Positions 10,197 to 12,805 of a stretch of DNA of 12,805 bases are shown here, in pieces; the stretch's first letter is position 1; every line of letters begins with the position of its first letter. Below the pieces are notes generated by a model. That model saw nothing but the letters and a program-made list of their open reading frames with translations. It did not search any database and was not told the origin of the DNA. The stretch is from positions 128,001 through 140,805 of the forward strand of contig JBBHKE010003361.1 of NCBI GenBank assembly GCA_037447655.1, read 5' to 3'. Position numbers and translations under genes: made by a program. Origin of the DNA: Zygnema cylindricum. Lineage: Eukaryota > Streptophyta > Zygnematophyceae > Zygnematales > Zygnemataceae.

Positions 10197-12805
10197 TTAG
10201 GCCACTTTTTCACATGTTTGTCCTCTCTCACTCTTCTGTACTGCTTCTCCTCTTGTCACCCTACTGATTATTGACGGGGCTCGAGAGCTTCCTCTCGCAG
10301 GCCCTTCCTGGAAAACAAAACAAATGGACAACAGAAAAGAGTCTCAGCAAACTGATAAACTTCATCAATAAGGTCTAGAATAAGGTCAAACACAGAGATG
10401 CTGTTTGTCCTTGATGTTAGAGAACAGTGAGAGGCAGTGCGAGATATGTAGAGATACCGAGAGATAGTGAGAGATACTGAGAGGCAGTGAGAGGCAGTAA
10501 GAAGCAGTAAGAGGCAGGGAGAGATAGTGAGAGAAACTGAGCGATACTGACCAGCACCAGGAGATACTGAGAGATAATTTTTAGGAGTTATTAAGAAAGC
10601 TTACCATCATACTCTGGAGAGTCTTGACCACGGACGTGAAGTCGGGTCGAAGTTGAGGGTCCGCCTGCCAGCACGCCTGCATGAGCCTTGCAAGAGGCTG
10701 GGGACAGAGAGCCGGTATTGTAGGTCTGGCACTCTGCAAATAGAGAGAGAAAAAAACAAAGAATTAGAATGCAAAGTAGAATAGTGACGAGAGTGACAGT
10801 TGGCAAAGAAAAGAAAAAGATACAATTTGAAATAGAATGAAAACTGGAATAGCAGCGACAATCACCATTCGCAAAGGAAAGAAGAAAAAAGAGAAAAGAA
10901 AAGAAAAAACAAGAGTTTAAGCTAGAATAAGAACCACACTAGCAACAACAGCTCAGTTGGCAAAAAAACGAAAAGAAAAAAAGAGTTTGCAACAGAATAA
11001 AAGGGCAAAAAATAACAACAGTTTCACTTGGTTTGATTGTTCATTATGAGTTTTGATTCTCATCAGAGAGGAGAAAGATACTGCAAACAAGCCTATAAAA
11101 ATCAGCTCTTGCTTAAGTATACGAGAAAGTCAATTTCTTCAAACTCTAACCTTATTAAATACAGCATAAGCAGCTTGTAAAGGTGTCATTCCATCAAATG
11201 GAAGTTCCCGTGTCCAAAGTTCCCAAAGGACAATGCCAAAACTGTATACATCAACTTTAAAACTGTACGGTTTACTATCCATAACCTGCAGCAAAAAGAA
11301 AAAAAGAGAGGAGAGAGAGAGCTTGAGTTTAAAGGCAAGAAAAAATAAAACAACCAAACAATCAGAAGGATATTCCAAAATGCTTCTACAAGAACACATA
11401 AACGTAGAAAATGAGGAGTATGAATACAAATCTAAGCAAAAATGCAGAAATACAAAAGTACAAAAATGGAAAAGCTAACAAGTTCCTACTGTCATTTCAA
11501 AAGCATGTTAAGATGAGCACCTCTGGAGCCATCCATCGGTATGTCCCTGTCTCTGCTGTCATATCATCCATATCTTCGGTGAATCGAGCCACTCCAAAAT
11601 CCATGACCTTCACAACACTTTCCTTGCTGATAATAAGATTATCCGATTTAAGATCGCGATGAATAACACCCTGCAAATAAAATGGTTCCAAAGGACAGGT
11701 CCATCAGATTAATTCTATTCACGATACTCACCCACAGAACAAAACTATATAAAGATGCAAAAAAAAAGCGAAAGGACAGCAAAAAGACAGCAAAAACAGC
11801 AAAAGACTGAGACTGCGAGAAGTTGCCAGTGTTTCAGGGAGCTTTTCTGTACCTGCGAATGCAAATATTGCATTCCTCGGGCGATGTCGAGTGCCATACG
11901 AACAACTGCTCGAGTAGGAAGAGCAAAACGTTGTTTATTCAAAAAATTGCGAATGGTTCCACCAGGGAGGAACTCTGTCACAATGCAGCTGACGGATTCT
12001 TTTTGGTAGGCGCCTATAAACTGCAAAGGAACAAGAAAAATAAAAGTGCAATTCAGTCAGCGAAGAAGTAGAAATAAAAACAGAAAGACAACAAAGGAAG
12101 GAAAGAAGGAAGGGAGGAAACCGAGAATAGAATAATGCACTGTATAGAAGAAAAAGTTTGCATCCAGTAGATGTACAGATCTATCTCAGCAAATGAAACT
12201 AACGCCTCTTCAAGAAAGGAAAAGAAAAAAATGAAAGAAATAACGAGGAATATGTGAGGTAAGAGTCGGAGATTCTTGCTATCAAAAGTCCCTAAGATGC
12301 CATCTACAAGAAAGACAGCCTGGACTCTTCAAAAACCTCGTTGTGAAACGAAAAACTAACTATTGTCACACATTAAGACTCAAAACTTTCTTTCCAAGGC
12401 CTTTGTCAAAACTGACCGCCATGTTTTCTACTAGAAAAGAACACACAAAATGTCTTTTGCTAACTAAAGGACCCAAATCAATCAAACATGAACATAATTT
12501 GCATAGAAATTGAACAGAACACCCTCCCAAAAGAAGGAAGATACCTCCAAAAAGAAAGGAAATAAGCCCAAAAGAAAGAACACTGGCCTAAAAAGAAAGA
12601 AAAATCATCTTAAATAGCTTAAAAGAAAGCACATTAGCTTTAAAAGAAAGAACATTAGCTTTAAAAGAAAGAAAATTAGATTGAAAAGAAAGAAAACGGC
12701 TGTAAAAAATTGGCTCAAAAAGAAAAAAAACGAGCTTAAAAAAAAAAAAATTAGCTTACTTCCACAATATTCTGGTGTTGAAGACGAGAAAGAACCGCCA
12801 CTTCC
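10197..12805 (-). CDS. plant Raf-like (HT1-type) protein kinase, 3' six exons; 5' end beyond the window
   Basis: Exons on the minus strand: beyond 12805 to 12760, 12020-11853, 11670-11521, 11285-11151, 10733-10605 and 10307-10197 (TAA at 10199-10197). All junctions have GT-AG and phase 0, giving 245 residues. In order these encode the alpha-C region [15 protein letters not shown], with its likely salt-bridge Glu first; FIGAY and hinge [10 protein letters not shown] with a Thr gatekeeper; [10 protein letters not shown] joined to [11 protein letters not shown] (catalytic loop); [11 protein letters not shown] (DFG); the activation segment [27 protein letters not shown]; then RPTIP, ACW and RPDF of the C-lobe. 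All visible catalytic residues are present. The wording matches plant group C Raf-like kinases such as HT1, soluble Ser/Thr/Tyr-type signalling kinases. The glycine loop and VAIK lysine lie off the edge. The last exon (36 residues, Arg/Ser-rich) is supported by a strong TTTTCCAG acceptor and open frame. If that last intron is retained, the protein ends VSFLNNS after the GTAAGC donor. Confidence 0.88.
10426..10575. repeat. 10-bp minisatellite, 15 units, in the last kinase intron
   Basis: Exactly fifteen 10-bp units stay in register without gaps, consensus AGTGAGAGRY (AGTGAGAGGC, AGTGAGAGAT, ACTGAGAGAT and others). They fill half of the 297-bp intron 10308-10604 and give a pyrimidine-rich sense transcript (GCCTCTCACT). 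Confidence 0.95.
10734..11025 (-). repeat. four tandem copies of an intron 3'-splice-site cassette
   Basis: Units 10734-10797, 10798-10866, 10867-10954 and 10955-11025 (64-88 bp) share order and sequence. Read on the minus strand each has a TATTCTA/TATTCCA-like branch-site region, a C/T tract and a TTTGC end. The last unit ends TTTGCAG|AGT and is the working acceptor. The others end TTTGCCAACT, TTTGCGAAT or TTTGCCAACT and lack the AG. Confidence 0.82.
12021..12540 (-). other. left part of the 739-bp kinase intron, nothing notable
   Basis: AT-rich, A-rich on the plus strand, no supported exon or ORF. On the minus strand the intron ends TCCTTTGCAG|TTTATAGGC, a good acceptor for the exon starting at 12020. 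Confidence 0.6.
12541..12757. repeat. about 21-bp tandem repeat at the 5' end of the kinase intron
   Basis: ACATTAGCTTTAAAAGAAAGA occurs at 12631-12651 and 12652-12672, both identical, followed by AAATTAGATTGAAAAGAAAGA. More diverged units run left to about 12541 and right to 12757, next to the donor GTAAGC of the exon at 12760. Confidence 0.85.

Noticed and set aside
10426-10575. Regular repeats that might suggest a CRISPR array
   Set aside because: Units are 10 bp with no spacers and lie in a eukaryotic intron.

Overview
The window looks like nuclear DNA from a green plant or streptophyte alga. The evidence is a split gene for a plant-type calmodulin-like protein, a split gene for a plant Raf-like/HT1-type protein kinase, T-rich GT-AG introns, and several degenerate TTTAGGG/AAACCCT (plant-type telomere or telobox) stretches. 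The species cannot be read from the sequence. There is no bacterial-style operon, CRISPR array, rRNA or convincing tRNA.

Layout. Positions 1-891, minus strand: remains of a retroelement-like ORF with a C2HC zinc finger after a proline-rich region. It stops at 163 and seems to continue in other frames toward the left edge. Positions 960-1630: three diverged copies of a repeat, upstream of that ORF, carrying telobox-like and E2F-like motifs. Positions 1725-2720: non-coding, with a shared 20-bp sequence that also occurs inverted (possible MITE remnants), a strong hairpin and many TACGG motifs. Positions 3049-6174, plus strand: a two-exon gene for a 155-aa four-EF-hand protein with a 2,658-bp intron. 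The intron holds a (TA)40 tract, telomere-like sequence, a 50-bp inverted repeat, an 18-bp minisatellite and a tandem duplication that copied the 3' splice site. Positions 6175-10196: 3' flank and intergenic DNA with GA/CT-rich tracts, a telobox/TATA/G-rich segment and one low-confidence Arg/Glu-rich ORF. Positions 10197-12805, minus strand: the last six exons of the kinase gene, whose 5' part lies beyond the right edge.

The EF-hand and kinase genes are convergent. A calcium sensor and a Raf-like kinase could both belong to signalling, but nothing here shows that they act together. The most unusual feature is repeated structure inside introns. In both genes the 3' end of an intron has been tandemly duplicated, giving decoy or alternative 3' splice-site cassettes. 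One inverted repeat could fold, as sense-strand intron RNA, into a near-complete 50-bp duplex. I found no clear new multi-gene system.
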